NCBI RefSeq assembly: GCF_014697475.1
Contig: NZ_JACJRV010000028.1
Span: 1-64,000, forward strand
DNA length: 64,000 nt
Direction: 5' to 3'
Source: Nostoc sp. FACHB-152
Lineage (GTDB): Bacteria > Cyanobacteriota > Cyanobacteriia > Cyanobacteriales > Nostocaceae
Shown here: piece by piece, positions 8,282 through 16,464 of the stretch
Numbering within the stretch: the first letter of the stretch is position 1
Layout: each line of letters starts with the position of its first letter
Notes under the pieces: generated by a model
Told to the model about the DNA's origin: nothing
Database searches by the model: none
What the model saw: only the letters and a program-made list of their open reading frames with translations
Translations under genes and position numbers: made by a program

Positions 8282-9668
8282 TGAACTAACAACATACGAA
8301 TATTGGGACTTAAAAAAGGTTGCTATTCCATCTCGGAGTCATTTGTATCAATTAGAGCCTGTTGGTCTAAGAACACCAATGGTAGAAAGCCTTACAGGAT
8401 ATATAGAAAGATTAGCTGAGGCTCATTGTGTACCTCCAGAGGTATTAATTTCACGAACAATTACACCATTGCTAAAACAAATATTTTTGAAATCTCGAAC
8501 TAGTAGAGATTTACGTTCTCTTTTCGACCGTGCCACAGCTATAAATGGTACAGGAGATATAGCAATAGATTTAGTACAAGCACTTCAAAACCTAACGCTT
8601 ATAGAAGATTTGCACTTGCTGACCCTGCTATTTTGGGCTGAAGTCATTCCCACGCGAAATTTGTTTCGTACCCAAAGTGCTTGGTGTGCTTTATGTTATG
8701 AAGAATGGCGTTTGACTAAGCAAGTAATTTATAAACCATTAATTTGGAATATAAATTCAGTAAAAGCATGTCATTTACACAAAATATATCTGTGTTTCCA
8801 ATGTCCTCACTGTCAGCAGGAATTTCCGCTACTAAGTTGGCGATCGCAACCAGGTTACTGTTCCAAGTGTGGTGGTTGGCTTGGTATGAAACTTGCTGCC
8901 AAGTCATCCTCAGAATATATGGATTGCTTAACTGTCTCTCAAGAAGAATTACAATGGCAAACTTGGATAGTAGAAGTTATTGGAGAATTAATTTCTTCTA
9001 CCCTATCTTTTAATTTTCCACCAGCAAAAGAAGAAATTGCCAAATCTTTGAGTCTGGTCATAGATATAGTAACTGATGGAAATGTAGCAGAGTTTGCCCG
9101 TTTGATGGAAATCCCAAAAAATACTTTATGGATGTGGCAAACAGGTAAAGCTTTACCAGTGCTTGATATGCTTCTCAAAATTTGTTATTGCTTAGAAATA
9201 TCCCTGCTAGATTTGCTAAAACCAGAACAACTTGCTGCTAAATCTTTTAAGAAAATCTCACACAAAACTATTCGGCGATCGGCCGCACAGAGAGTATCTC
9301 CAAAACTTTTCGAGGCTAATCAAGTACAAGATGCTTTGTTAGCAATCCTTGAAAGCAACAACGAGCCACCACCGACAATGGAAGAAGTAGCTACAAGCCT
9401 GGGATATAATAGGCGAACAATTTTCAGGCATTTTCCAGATTTATGCCGTGCTATTTCTGCCAAATACCTTAGTTATGGTAAAGCATGTCACAAAGAAAAG
9501 ATACAGCAGTCTTGCAGAGAAGTTAAGCAGATTGTGCTTAAGTTGCATCATCAAGGAGAATACCCTTCAGAAGCTCGTGTGTCTGAAATAATGGCTCATC
9601 CTGGATATCTCCGTTACAAACAGGTTCGTGCTGCTTTAAATGAAACACGGCGTGAAATTGGAGTGTAA
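8271..9668 (+). CDS. tnsD: Long TniQ/TnsD-type target-selection protein, probably recognising tRNA-Val
   Basis: From the ATG at 8271 the protein has 465 residues; a start at 8163 is possible but would overlap tnsC by 119 bp, against 11 bp for the chosen one. The TniQ domain has its zinc ligands at 139, 142, 167, 170, 178, 181, 197 and 200, the same positions as in the short TniQ of this element. The unique C-terminal half has helix-turn-helix-like segments, for example MEEVATSLGYNRRTIFRHF (370-388), as expected for a sequence-specific TnsD. The gene ends 152 bp before the transposon terminus next to tRNA-Val, so this protein most likely directs insertion there. Function is by family and context. 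Confidence 0.85.
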   Translation: MLTNELTTYEYWDLKKVAIPSRSHLYQLEPVGLRTPMVESLTGYIERLAEAHCVPPEVLISRTITPLLKQIFLKSRTSRDLRSLFDRATAINGTGDIAIDLVQALQNLTLIEDLHLLTLLFWAEVIPTRNLFRTQSAWCALCYEEWRLTKQVIYKPLIWNINSVKACHLHKIYLCFQCPHCQQEFPLLSWRSQPGYCSKCGGWLGMKLAAKSSSEYMDCLTVSQEELQWQTWIVEVIGELISSTLSFNFPPAKEEIAKSLSLVIDIVTDGNVAEFARLMEIPKNTLWMWQTGKALPVLDMLLKICYCLEISLLDLLKPEQLAAKSFKKISHKTIRRSAAQRVSPKLFEANQVQDALLAILESNNEPPPTMEEVATSLGYNRRTIFRHFPDLCRAISAKYLSYGKACHKEKIQQSCREVKQIVLKLHHQGEYPSEARVSEIMAHPGYLRYKQVRAALNETRREIGV

Positions 9669-9732
9669 AGCTATTAAACTTAAAAAGGTAGACTTAGTTA
9701 GCCTCTTTCTCTACAGATGGAAAATTGGAAGC

Positions 9733-9786
9733 ATAACTTTGCCGCCCTTTATTGGAACCATAAGCTTGCCATTGCGGCAAAGTTAT
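9733..9786. repeat. Subterminal inverted repeat, possible TnsB-binding sites
   Basis: A perfect 13-bp inverted repeat has arms ATAACTTTGCCGC (9733-9745) and GCGGCAAAGTTAT (9774-9786). A weaker copy (CCATAAGCTTGCC) lies between at 9759-9771. Tn7-like ends carry several transposase-binding repeats within about 150 bp of the tip, so these are candidates. A hairpin terminator for the tnsABCD operon is the alternative. Confidence 0.4.
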
Positions 9787-9810
9787 GGGTAAAGTCACAA
9801 AAATAATTAG

Positions 9811-9820
9811 TCACTGTACA
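9811..9820. mobile_element. Right terminus of the Tn7-like element (TGTACA tip)
   Basis: Read into the element, the end starts TGTACAGTGACTAATTA, with a second GTGAC 16 bp further in. The TGT...ACA tips and TGTACAGTGAC wording match ends of cyanobacterial Tn7-like transposons. The next five bases outside (9821-9825, AATAA) would be one copy of the 5-bp target duplication. The tRNA-Val 3' end begins 10 bp outside the tip. The opposite end is not in this window. Confidence 0.65.
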
Positions 9821-9830
9821 AATAAACAAT

Positions 9831-9903
<73 letters not shown>

Positions 9904-9966
9904 TTAACCACACAATTATCTAAATTAGCATATTTATCTAATATAAGTCAATAAAAAACTCAGTAT

Positions 9967-11049
9967 TTATAAATCATCTGTTAGTTGTTTTCTTCTAGCA
10001 GTAGCTAAATCAGCAGCTAATTGGATTGCGGCTTTCATACTTGTAGAGTCAGCAATACCCTTACCTGCAATATCAAATGCTGTGCCGTGGTCGGGTGAGG
10101 TACGGACAAATGGCAAACCAATGGAAGTGTTAACGGCTCGGTCAAATGCCATCAGTTTCACGGGAATCAGGCCTTGGTCGTGGTAAAGTGCCAGATAAGC
10201 ATCGGCTGAATTATTTACAGGAGAGTTACCATACCAAGCTTGACCAGGTTTGACCCACATTGTATCTGGTGGTATCGGCCCAGCTAATTGCAATTGTGGG
10301 TGCTTTTGCTGTTCCTCCTTTAACCACGGAATGAACCAATCTAATTCTTCGGTTCCTAACTGTCCCTGTTCGCCACTGTGGGGATTTAAACCTGCGATCG
10401 CAATTCTCGCTTCAAAAATGCCAAAATCTTGCTGTAAACACTCTACTAATAAATCTAGTTTTTTGGTTAACAATTCCGGTGTAAGTGCTTCTGGAACTTG
10501 GCGTAAAGGAATATGGGTAGTAGCTAACAGTGTGCGGAGTGTCCAACCAGTATAGGGCGATCGCGCCACAAATAACATCCCAAATCTTTCCACACCAGAT
10601 TTTTGCGCTAAAAGTTCCGTCTGTCCGGGATAGTTATAACCTGCGGCTTTCCAAGCAGACTTAGCGATGGGGCCTGTGACGATAGCATCAAATTTACCAG
10701 CTAGTGTTTGGGCGATCGCATATTCCATATAAGCGAAACTCGCACTACCACTAGCTGCATTACCTGTACCTATCACAATCTCATCCACAATATTCTGACC
10801 TAATGGCACATCAATCACATTTAAAATATCTGGATTTGCCAAAGGTGCTAAATTACCGCCTAAATTCAACTGTTCATAAATCTGCGCCAGCAAATCCCGA
10901 TTTCCAATCACAGTAATATCATAGTGTTGACTCAATTCTGGGTCTGCCAAAGCTTTGAGAATTACTTCTGGCCCAATTCCTGCGGGGTCTCCCAAAGTCA
11001 CTGCTAAACGTGGAGTATGTTCTGTTTGGTTGTGATTGATTGGATACAT
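9967..11049 (-). CDS. pdxA: 4-hydroxythreonine-4-phosphate dehydrogenase
   Basis: The 360-residue protein oxidises and decarboxylates 4-phosphohydroxy-L-threonine in DXP-dependent pyridoxal phosphate synthesis. Family signatures include [13 protein letters not shown] near the start (18-30), the IVTGPIAK segment, the metal-binding region around LNPHSGE, and [12 protein letters not shown] followed by RTSPDHGTA near the end. Length is normal and no signal peptide is seen. It is the first chromosomal protein gene beyond tRNA-Val and lies on the same strand as the tRNA. Confidence 0.95.
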   Translation of the reverse strand: MYPINHNQTEHTPRLAVTLGDPAGIGPEVILKALADPELSQHYDITVIGNRDLLAQIYEQLNLGGNLAPLANPDILNVIDVPLGQNIVDEIVIGTGNAASGSASFAYMEYAIAQTLAGKFDAIVTGPIAKSAWKAAGYNYPGQTELLAQKSGVERFGMLFVARSPYTGWTLRTLLATTHIPLRQVPEALTPELLTKKLDLLVECLQQDFGIFEARIAIAGLNPHSGEQGQLGTEELDWFIPWLKEEQQKHPQLQLAGPIPPDTMWVKPGQAWYGNSPVNNSADAYLALYHDQGLIPVKLMAFDRAVNTSIGLPFVRTSPDHGTAFDIAGKGIADSTSMKAAIQLAADLATARRKQLTDDL

Positions 11050-11469
11050 AGAATCAGCACAGTTGGAAATAGAGATTAGAGGCTAGGGGCTAGATAAAAG
11101 AAATTTTTTAGCTATATTGCCAACTTTAATAGATGAACGGCCACCTTGAAAAATTACTACAGAAAAATCATCCAGTCTGAGTCTGCGTCAATCGCGCCTT
11201 TGATTAACCTGATCCCTCAATGCTAGGGATTGTCCATCAAACTAGTTTAGAATTATTTACACAGGTCTAATTCAACCGTAGTTGTTGAGTAGCGCAAGTA
11301 GATCTCACATCTATTCCAGGCTATCTGGGGTAATTAACTGTGTAGCAGGACTGGCAAAAATTAGATTTGAGCAAACAAGTCTAACGTCAGCACACAGCCT
11401 GAGAAACAGAATTCTAAGGTTTAAACCATTAGAATTATTACAAACCATACACAAAGGAGAGTCATCCCA
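11050..11469. other. Intergenic region between divergent pdxA and petM
   Basis: It must hold the promoters for both genes. No confident -35/-10 pair, tRNA or riboswitch was recognised. An AAAGGAG ribosome site ends it, 11 bp before petM. Confidence 0.5.
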
Positions 11470-11574
11470 ATGGGCGGCGAAATTTTTAGTACAGCTTTTC
11501 TGGCTTTTAGTTTAATCTTTGTTGGCTGGGCTATAGGGGCTTTATTGCTGAAAATCCAGGGTGCAGAAGAATAA
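11470..11574 (+). CDS. petM: Cytochrome b6f complex subunit PetM
   Basis: A 34-residue gene, short enough to be missed by ORF length cut-offs. The product starts [17 protein letters not shown] and ends [12 protein letters not shown], the single transmembrane helix and conserved LLKIQGxEE tail of PetM, subunit VII of the cytochrome b6f complex in the thylakoid membrane. An AAAGGAG ribosome site lies 11 bp upstream of the ATG, and a strong terminator hairpin follows 23 bp after the stop. PetM helps stabilise the b6f complex between the photosystems. The next gene, ycf39, also belongs to photosynthesis biogenesis. Confidence 0.95.
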   Translation: MGGEIFSTAFLAFSLIFVGWAIGALLLKIQGAEE

Positions 11575-11596
11575 TTTCTCTGGAGTCTGAAAAAAT

Positions 11597-11634
11597 AGCG
11601 TGTCCGAACCACGGACAACGCTGTTTCTTTATTT
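11597..11634 (+). terminator. Terminator of petM
   Basis: Stem AGCGT-GTCCG with CGGAC-AACGCT around the loop AACCA, followed by the T-rich run GTTTCTTTATTTT. It isolates petM from ycf39. Confidence 0.8.
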
Positions 11635-11683
11635 TCTGAATATTAATAAACTTCTGAGAAGAGTGTAAACTTTTGTTTACGGA

Positions 11684-11689
11684 TATAAT
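11684..11689 (+). promoter_or_regulatory. Probable -10 box of ycf39
   Basis: TATAAT lies 47 bp upstream of the ycf39 ATG, downstream of the petM terminator. No good -35 box is found at the standard distance, so an activator or a relaxed promoter is likely. Confidence 0.5.
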
Positions 11690-11736
11690 TCTGTTAAGAT
11701 TCATTTCATAAAACTTTAAGATTTAATACAACCCTC

Positions 11737-12726
11737 ATGACATTACTAATCGTCGGTGCCACTGGCACCTTAGGAAGACAAGTGGCTCGTCGTGCTATCG
11801 ATGAGGGGTATAAAGTACGCTGTCTTGTCCGGAGTACTAAAAAAGCTGCTTTCTTAAAAGAGTGGGGTGCAGAACTAGTCGTCGGAGATTTGTGTTACCC
11901 TCAAACCCTCCCAGGTGCATTAGAAGGAGTAACCGCAATTATTGATGCAGCTACTTCTCGTGCTACCGATTCCTTAACTATCAAACAGGTAGACTGGGAA
12001 GGCCAAGTAGCTTTAATTCAAGCTGCAAAAGCTGCGGGTGTAGAACGTTTTATCTTCTTTTCTATAATTGATGCCGATAAATACCCAGAAGTACCGTTGA
12101 TGGAAATCAAGCGGTGTACAGAACTTTTCTTAGCTGAATCTGGGTTAAATTACACCATCTTACGTTTAGCAGGATTCATGCAAGGGTTAATTGGTCAATA
12201 TGGCATACCTATTTTAGAAGGGCAACCAGTTTGGGTAACTGGTGAGTCATCTCCTATTGCCTATATGGATACTCAAGACATAGCTAAATTTGCCGTGCGG
12301 GCTTTGAGTGTGCCAGAAACAGAAAAACAAGCTTTTCCCGTAGTTGGGACTCGTGCTTGGAGTGCAGAAGAAATTATTAACTTGTGTGAACGCTTATCTG
12401 GCAAAGATGCCAAAGTCACACGGATGCCGTTAAACCTATTGCGTACAGTACGCGGATTTGTCCGCTTCTTCCAGTGGGGGTGGAATGTCGCAGACAGACT
12501 AGCATTTACAGAAGTTTTGGCTAGTGGCAGACCTTTAAATGGCCCAATGGATGAAGTATATAAAGTCTTTGGCTTAGATCCAAAAGAAACAACTACCCTG
12601 GAAAGCTACTTACAAGAGTACTTCAATAGGATTATGAAAAAACTTAAGGAGCTAAACTACGAGAAAACCAAGACCAAAAAGCAAAAAAATAAAAGGTCTC
12701 CCTTTAAAAATGTCAATAGTCAATAG
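11737..12726 (+). CDS. ycf39: Ycf39-type NAD(P)-binding photosystem II assembly factor
   Basis: The 329-residue protein is an atypical short-chain dehydrogenase of the NmrA-like class, with GATGTLG (7-13) as the dinucleotide-binding loop. Its length and the segments VRCLVRS and LRLAGFMQGLIGQYG fit Ycf39, the cyanobacterial relative of plant HCF244, which with high-light-inducible proteins helps chlorophyll insertion into the D1 protein during photosystem II assembly. The last 30 residues are Lys/Asn-rich, and the final NVNSQ and stop codon come from heptameric GTCAATA repeats, so the natural tail may be shorter or freely variable. Position next to petM supports the photosynthesis role. Confidence 0.88.
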   Translation: MTLLIVGATGTLGRQVARRAIDEGYKVRCLVRSTKKAAFLKEWGAELVVGDLCYPQTLPGALEGVTAIIDAATSRATDSLTIKQVDWEGQVALIQAAKAAGVERFIFFSIIDADKYPEVPLMEIKRCTELFLAESGLNYTILRLAGFMQGLIGQYGIPILEGQPVWVTGESSPIAYMDTQDIAKFAVRALSVPETEKQAFPVVGTRAWSAEEIINLCERLSGKDAKVTRMPLNLLRTVRGFVRFFQWGWNVADRLAFTEVLASGRPLNGPMDEVYKVFGLDPKETTTLESYLQEYFNRIMKKLKELNYEKTKTKKQKNKRSPFKNVNSQ

Positions 12727-12735
12727 TCAATAGTC
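12712..12735. repeat. STRR: tandem GTCAATA heptamers
   Basis: Three GTCAATA units and a partial fourth overlap the 3' end of ycf39 and supply its stop codon. Degenerate inverted copies (TTGACTTTTGACTTTTGACTA) occur near 12875. Confidence 0.8.
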
Positions 12736-12947
12736 AGCTGAAGTATAAAATTACCTCAGCCATCAAGTAATGGGGCATATACCAAAAAATTTTTTATACT
12801 TCATATTTTTTGGTCAATGGTCAAAATTTCTAACAATGCCGATTTTGTTCCCAGAAGCTAGACTTTAGACCATTGACTTTTGACTTTTGACTAAAATATG
12901 TAACGATTACATAGTACAAAGCATCTGCAAAACTTGGATATTTGAAT

Positions 12948-13865
12948 GTGCCGAAAGCAGGCATTATCTACAATGATGTAAAACCGATAGCGAGTCGCGT
13001 CGCTATCGAACTTAAAGACAAACTCACCGCAGCCGGTTGGGATGTATGTGTCACAACTAGTATCGGTGGCATACTGGGCTACTCAAATCCAGAAAGCCCT
13101 GTATGTCATACCCCCATTGAAGGTTTAACACCGCCTGGTTTTGACTCAGATATGGAGTTTGCGGTGGTACTAGGGGGAGATGGCACTGTTTTAGCAGCTT
13201 CTCGTCAGGTTGCCTCCAGTGGTATACCACTGTTAACGGTGAATACTGGCCATATGGGGTTTTTAACAGAAACTTACCTCAATCAACTGCCCCAAGCCAT
13301 TGAACAAGCAATGACAGGGCAGTATGAAATCGAAGAACGGGCAATGCTGACCGTGAAGGTATTGCGAGGGGAGTCGGTATTATGGGAAGCCCTATGCTTA
13401 AACGAAATGGTGTTGCATCGGGAACCGTTAACCAGTATGTGCCATTTTGAAATTGCCATAGGTCGTCATGCAGCAGTGGATATTGCTGCTGATGGGGTAA
13501 TTGTTTCTACACCTACTGGTTCTACGGCTTATTCACTTAGTGCTGGTGGCCCAGTAGTTACGCCTGGAGTACCTGTTTTACAATTAGTACCGATTTGTCC
13601 GCACTCCTTAGCGTCTAGGGCTTTGGTGTTTCCAGACACAGAAACAGTCAGCGTCTACCCTGTGAATATTCCGCGTTTGGTGATGGTTGTAGATGGTAAT
13701 GCAGGATGTTACGTCTTCCCAGAAGATCGGGTATATTTAGAGCGATCGCAATATAGTGTCCGATTTATTCGCCTGCAACCACCAGAGTTTTTCCGCATCT
13801 TACGAGAAAAACTTGGATGGGGTCTACCGCACATAGCCAAACCGACCTCAGTGGAGTTACCTTAA
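12948..13865 (+). CDS. nadK: NAD kinase
   Basis: With the GTG start at 12948 the protein has 305 residues beginning [10 protein letters not shown]; the in-frame TTG two codons earlier is a less likely alternative. NAD kinase phosphorylates NAD to NADP with ATP. Family marks are VVLGGDGT (about 73-80, catalytic GGDG), [10 protein letters not shown], and the glycine-rich [20 protein letters not shown]. Cyanobacteria usually have two NAD kinases; this 305-residue type is one of them. It lies between ycf39 and an nblR-like regulator, with STRR repeats on both sides, so it is probably transcribed alone. Confidence 0.95.
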   Translation: MPKAGIIYNDVKPIASRVAIELKDKLTAAGWDVCVTTSIGGILGYSNPESPVCHTPIEGLTPPGFDSDMEFAVVLGGDGTVLAASRQVASSGIPLLTVNTGHMGFLTETYLNQLPQAIEQAMTGQYEIEERAMLTVKVLRGESVLWEALCLNEMVLHREPLTSMCHFEIAIGRHAAVDIAADGVIVSTPTGSTAYSLSAGGPVVTPGVPVLQLVPICPHSLASRALVFPDTETVSVYPVNIPRLVMVVDGNAGCYVFPEDRVYLERSQYSVRFIRLQPPEFFRILREKLGWGLPHIAKPTSVELP

Positions 13866-13999
13866 TGCTTAGTCAATAGTCAAGTAGTCAAAATTGTTTC
13901 TTGTGTTTTTTTCCGAATTTCTACTTTAAAAATGGAATTGGGAAACAGCAAGTATAGTGTTTTTCATTTTGCTGCTCTTGACTATTGACTATTGACTCA
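13866..13999. repeat. STRR repeats flanking the nadK-regulator gap
   Basis: GTCAATAGTCAAGTAGTCAA at the left and the inverted TTGACTATTGACTATTGACT at the right can pair into a long imperfect hairpin covering most of the gap. Confidence 0.7.
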
Positions 14000-14016
14000 T
14001 CATATGTGGCTTACTT

Positions 14017-14703
14017 ATGACAATTGCTCACAGTCCCTGTGTTTTAGTAATTGAAACAGATGAGAGTCTAGCAAATCAGCTATCTTGTGATTTGCAAGAA
14101 GCAGGTTATGACTCAATTTTGGCTCACGATGCCGCTACTGGGTTGCAACACTGTCGTGATTTGCAGCCTGCTTTAATAGTTTTAGACCGGATGCTAGCGG
14201 GAGAATCGGGACTTTCATTATGTAAAAATTTGAGAAGTGCGGGTCTGCGTTCTCCTGTGCTGGTATTAATGGCCAGAGATACAGTTGACGACCGTGTAGC
14301 CTGTCTAGAAGCCGGAGCCGATGACTACATTCTCAAACCTTATCGCTCAGAAGAATTTTTAAAATTAATTCGGATATATTTAAAACCTGATATTGATACT
14401 ACAGAGCAGTTACGCTTTGGAGAATTAGTTTTAGACATATCAACCCGTCGTGCCATTCACAACGGACGGGTGATTGATTTGACAATGAAAGAATTTGAGT
14501 TATTAAAATTTTTAATGGAACATCCTCGTGAAGTTTTAACTCGTGAACAAATACTAGAAAATGTCTGGGGTTACGATTTTATGGGTGAGTCGAATGTTAT
14601 AGAAGTATACATTCGTTACCTCCGCTTAAAAATTGAAGATGAAGGTCAAAAGCGGCTAATTCAAACAGTGCGCGGTGTAGGTTATGTTTTGCGAGAGTCT
14701 TAA
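14017..14703 (+). CDS. OmpR-family response regulator, NblR-like
   Basis: The 228-residue protein has a receiver domain (8-120) with phosphoacceptor position Asp57 (VLDRML) and Lys107 (ILKPY), and a winged-helix DNA-binding domain (130-227) with RLIQTVRGVGYVL. The usual switch Thr/Ser after the fourth strand is Met85 (LVLMARD). NblR, which controls phycobilisome bleaching and stress survival, is known for activity that does not depend on phosphorylation, and gene context after nadK would suit it. I consider NblR the best match but not proven; RpaA/RpaB-type regulators keep the Thr. Confidence 0.75.
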   Translation: MTIAHSPCVLVIETDESLANQLSCDLQEAGYDSILAHDAATGLQHCRDLQPALIVLDRMLAGESGLSLCKNLRSAGLRSPVLVLMARDTVDDRVACLEAGADDYILKPYRSEEFLKLIRIYLKPDIDTTEQLRFGELVLDISTRRAIHNGRVIDLTMKEFELLKFLMEHPREVLTREQILENVWGYDFMGESNVIEVYIRYLRLKIEDEGQKRLIQTVRGVGYVLRES

Positions 14704-14727
14704 AGCCTAAACCTGACAGTGCCACTC

Positions 14728-14766
14728 AAAAACTCCTATTCTTCAACAGGGTAGGAGTTTTAATTT
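14728..14766 (+). terminator. Terminator of the response regulator gene
   Basis: Arms AAAACTCCTA and TAGGAGTTTT with a 13-base loop, followed by TAATTTT, 25 bp after the stop codon. Confidence 0.8.
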
Positions 14767-14859
14767 TGAATATGTCTATCTACCTCCGTTACCAAAAGAA
14801 CACTAAAAGAAGTGGGCTTTCTGCAATAAATTCTGTAAAATCAAAATTTAAATAATAAA

Positions 14860-15402
14860 ATGGCAAATTTTATGATAAGTTGGCTAAGTTTACTCCCAGT
14901 AGTGTTGAGTCTGTTACTGATGGGGTGTTCTACGCAAACAACTGCTAAAACCCCCGCAAATACACAAACTGCCCCAGTTCAAGCCCCAGCCAACCTCGGT
15001 CAAACACTACCAATTTCGGCTAAGGCTGTTGTTCCTAACGGTACAACAATTGACTTGGAAGTAGCACTGACTCCAGAACAACAAGCAAAAGGTTTGATGT
15101 ATCGACCGGCTTTACCAAATAATCGCGGTATGTTATTCAAGTTCCCTTCGGCACAGCCTGTTCAGTTTTGGATGAAGAATGTACCTGTAGCTTTAGATAT
15201 GGTGTTTTTACAAAATGGAGTAGTGAAGTATATTGAGGCGGCTGCCCCTCCTTGTGCCAGTGAACCCTGCTCTACTTATGGCCCTAATGTACCAATCGAT
15301 ACTGTTATTGAGTTACGTGCAGGAAGAGCCAGCGAATTAAAGTTACAGCCAGGTAATAAGGTAAAAATCAAATTTTTAGCTAACAGTAATTTACGCAAAT
15401 AA
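14860..15402 (+). CDS. DUF192 lipoprotein
   Basis: The 180-residue protein begins with a membrane signal and lipobox (LLLMGC, Cys23), then a Thr/Pro/Ala-rich linker, then a DUF192 domain (about 55-175) with GLMYRPALPNNRGMLFKF and PVQFWMKNVPVALDMVF. It should be lipid-anchored on the outer face of the cytoplasmic or thylakoid membrane. DUF192 proteins are small beta-barrels of unclear function, sometimes linked to carbohydrate or metal contexts. A weak terminator-like hairpin follows the stop (15409-15435). Confidence 0.85.
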   Translation: MANFMISWLSLLPVVLSLLLMGCSTQTTAKTPANTQTAPVQAPANLGQTLPISAKAVVPNGTTIDLEVALTPEQQAKGLMYRPALPNNRGMLFKFPSAQPVQFWMKNVPVALDMVFLQNGVVKYIEAAAPPCASEPCSTYGPNVPIDTVIELRAGRASELKLQPGNKVKIKFLANSNLRK

Positions 15403-15928
15403 AAGCTAAATGCCTTGTACAGTTAGCTATACAAGGTTTCAATGCATATATTTTTTGTAAAAAAAACTGTTAAGTAAAGATGAAATAACAAATTGTATCT
15501 AAAGCATCTAATATGATGACAAAGATAGTAAAGAATACTACTTAAGAGGTAAAATAACAATTTAAAAGATTCATGGCGAAAAATCCTCCTTTTGACGTAA
15601 GTGTAAATAGTAGTTCATAGGAGAGCATTAGCAATGGAATCTTTGTTACTCAATGTGTAATTAAATAAAACACTGAAGCAACTTCAGGATGAAACCAATT
15701 TAACTTGCAGGACGTGCTACTAGAAAACTGAGCAAACCGATGATTATCAAGCTGAAATTTCCCAGTTTTCTCGAAAAAAGCGTTCTATTTGCGGAATCTC
15801 AAGCAATATTTTGGGATCATAATCCGGTAATTGCACAGTCACAGATGAAGTAGTAGCTGCGGACAAAATGAGAAATGGTAAATCCATATATGACGACTAT
15901 ACATACTAGACAAGGAGGTGAGTTACAA
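15403..15928. other. Gap between DUF192 and DUF2949 genes
   Basis: Apart from the 46-codon candidate it holds a 9-bp inverted repeat AGAAAACTG/CAGTTTTCT (about 15722-15770) and two very short frames with start codons (at 15573 and 15634). A long leader for the DUF2949 gene is possible. Nothing else was recognised. Confidence 0.4.
15747..15887 (-). CDS. Candidate small protein of 46 residues
   Basis: On the reverse strand an ATG at 15887 opens a frame beginning MDLPFLILSAATTSSVTVQ and ending ERFFRENWEISA. The composition (many acidic and hydrophobic residues, no rare codon run) looks protein-like, but no clear ribosome site precedes it and no family was recognised. It is divergent from the DUF2949 gene. 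It may be a chance frame. Confidence 0.3.
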   Translation of the reverse strand: MDLPFLILSAATTSSVTVQLPDYDPKILLEIPQIERFFRENWEISA

Positions 15929-16123
15929 ATGTCATCATCTACATATTCACGTTTGATTCATTTTTTGCAGGAAGATTTGTCAATTTCGGCAGCATCTCTT
16001 GCAGTCGCTTTACGGCATCGGGAACAAGATCCTGGGCCTTTGCCGATGATTCTTTGGCAGTATGGTTTGATTACTATGGAACAGTTAGAGCAAATTTACG
16101 ACTGGCTAGAGACTGTAGTATAG
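15929..16123 (+). CDS. DUF2949 small conserved cyanobacterial protein
   Basis: The 64-residue protein starts at the ATG at 15929, which has a near-perfect ribosome site (AAGGAGGT) 9 bp upstream; an upstream in-frame ATG at 15875 lacks one. The body LIHFLQEDLSISAASLAVAL and LWQYGLITMEQLEQIYDWLE fits DUF2949, a family confined to cyanobacteria and without known function. It is all helical and cytosolic by prediction. A strong terminator follows. Confidence 0.85.
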   Translation: MSSSTYSRLIHFLQEDLSISAASLAVALRHREQDPGPLPMILWQYGLITMEQLEQIYDWLETVV

Positions 16124-16238
16124 ATATAAAAGCTCATGCAGGATAATTGATGTATGCCACATCCACTCTGTCTGGTGCCTAAGTTAAGAGATAGAAAAAT
16201 TGTTTTTTGCCAATCTAACTATTTAAATACAATTTAAA

Positions 16239-16280
16239 AGAGCGAGTTATAAACAGTGATTTAACTCGCTCTTTGATTTT
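16239..16280 (+). terminator. Terminator after the DUF2949 gene
   Basis: Perfect 11-bp arms AGAGCGAGTTA and TAACTCGCTCT followed by TTGATTTT. The rest of the gap to 16464 holds only G/A-rich and C/T-rich heptamer-like repeats. Confidence 0.85.
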
Positions 16281-16464
16281 GGCTATGTGTCTCAAGTTTT
16301 AATTGATGACTTATGACCCAATACCTTTCGGCTAAAGGGGAAAGGGGAAGGGGAAAAAGTAGAATAAAACCTTTAACCCTTACCCTTTAACCTTTTCCCA
16401 ACACCAGATTACAAGTTAAAAATGCTTAACCGAACAGTATTGACTTCTGACCAATAATTAAGCA

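Larger units (their letters stand above)
1..9820. mobile_element. Partial Tn7-like transposon (TnsAB/TnsC/TniQ/TnsD class) with cargo
   Basis: The segment from the window edge to the TGTACA tip contains the transposition operon, the divergent xre-tniQ arm, a tnsA remnant and a hydrolase-caspase operon. The right boundary rests on the tip sequence and its fixed distance to tRNA-Val. The left boundary lies outside, so it is not proven that the cargo and the core belong to one element; the tnsA remnant at 2752 allows two adjacent or nested elements. Confidence 0.7.

Noticed and set aside
1-9820. Cas12k and a type V-K CRISPR array
   Set aside because: No large Cas12k frame, tracrRNA-like segment or repeat array was found, and TnsAB is fused, which does not fit V-K elements.
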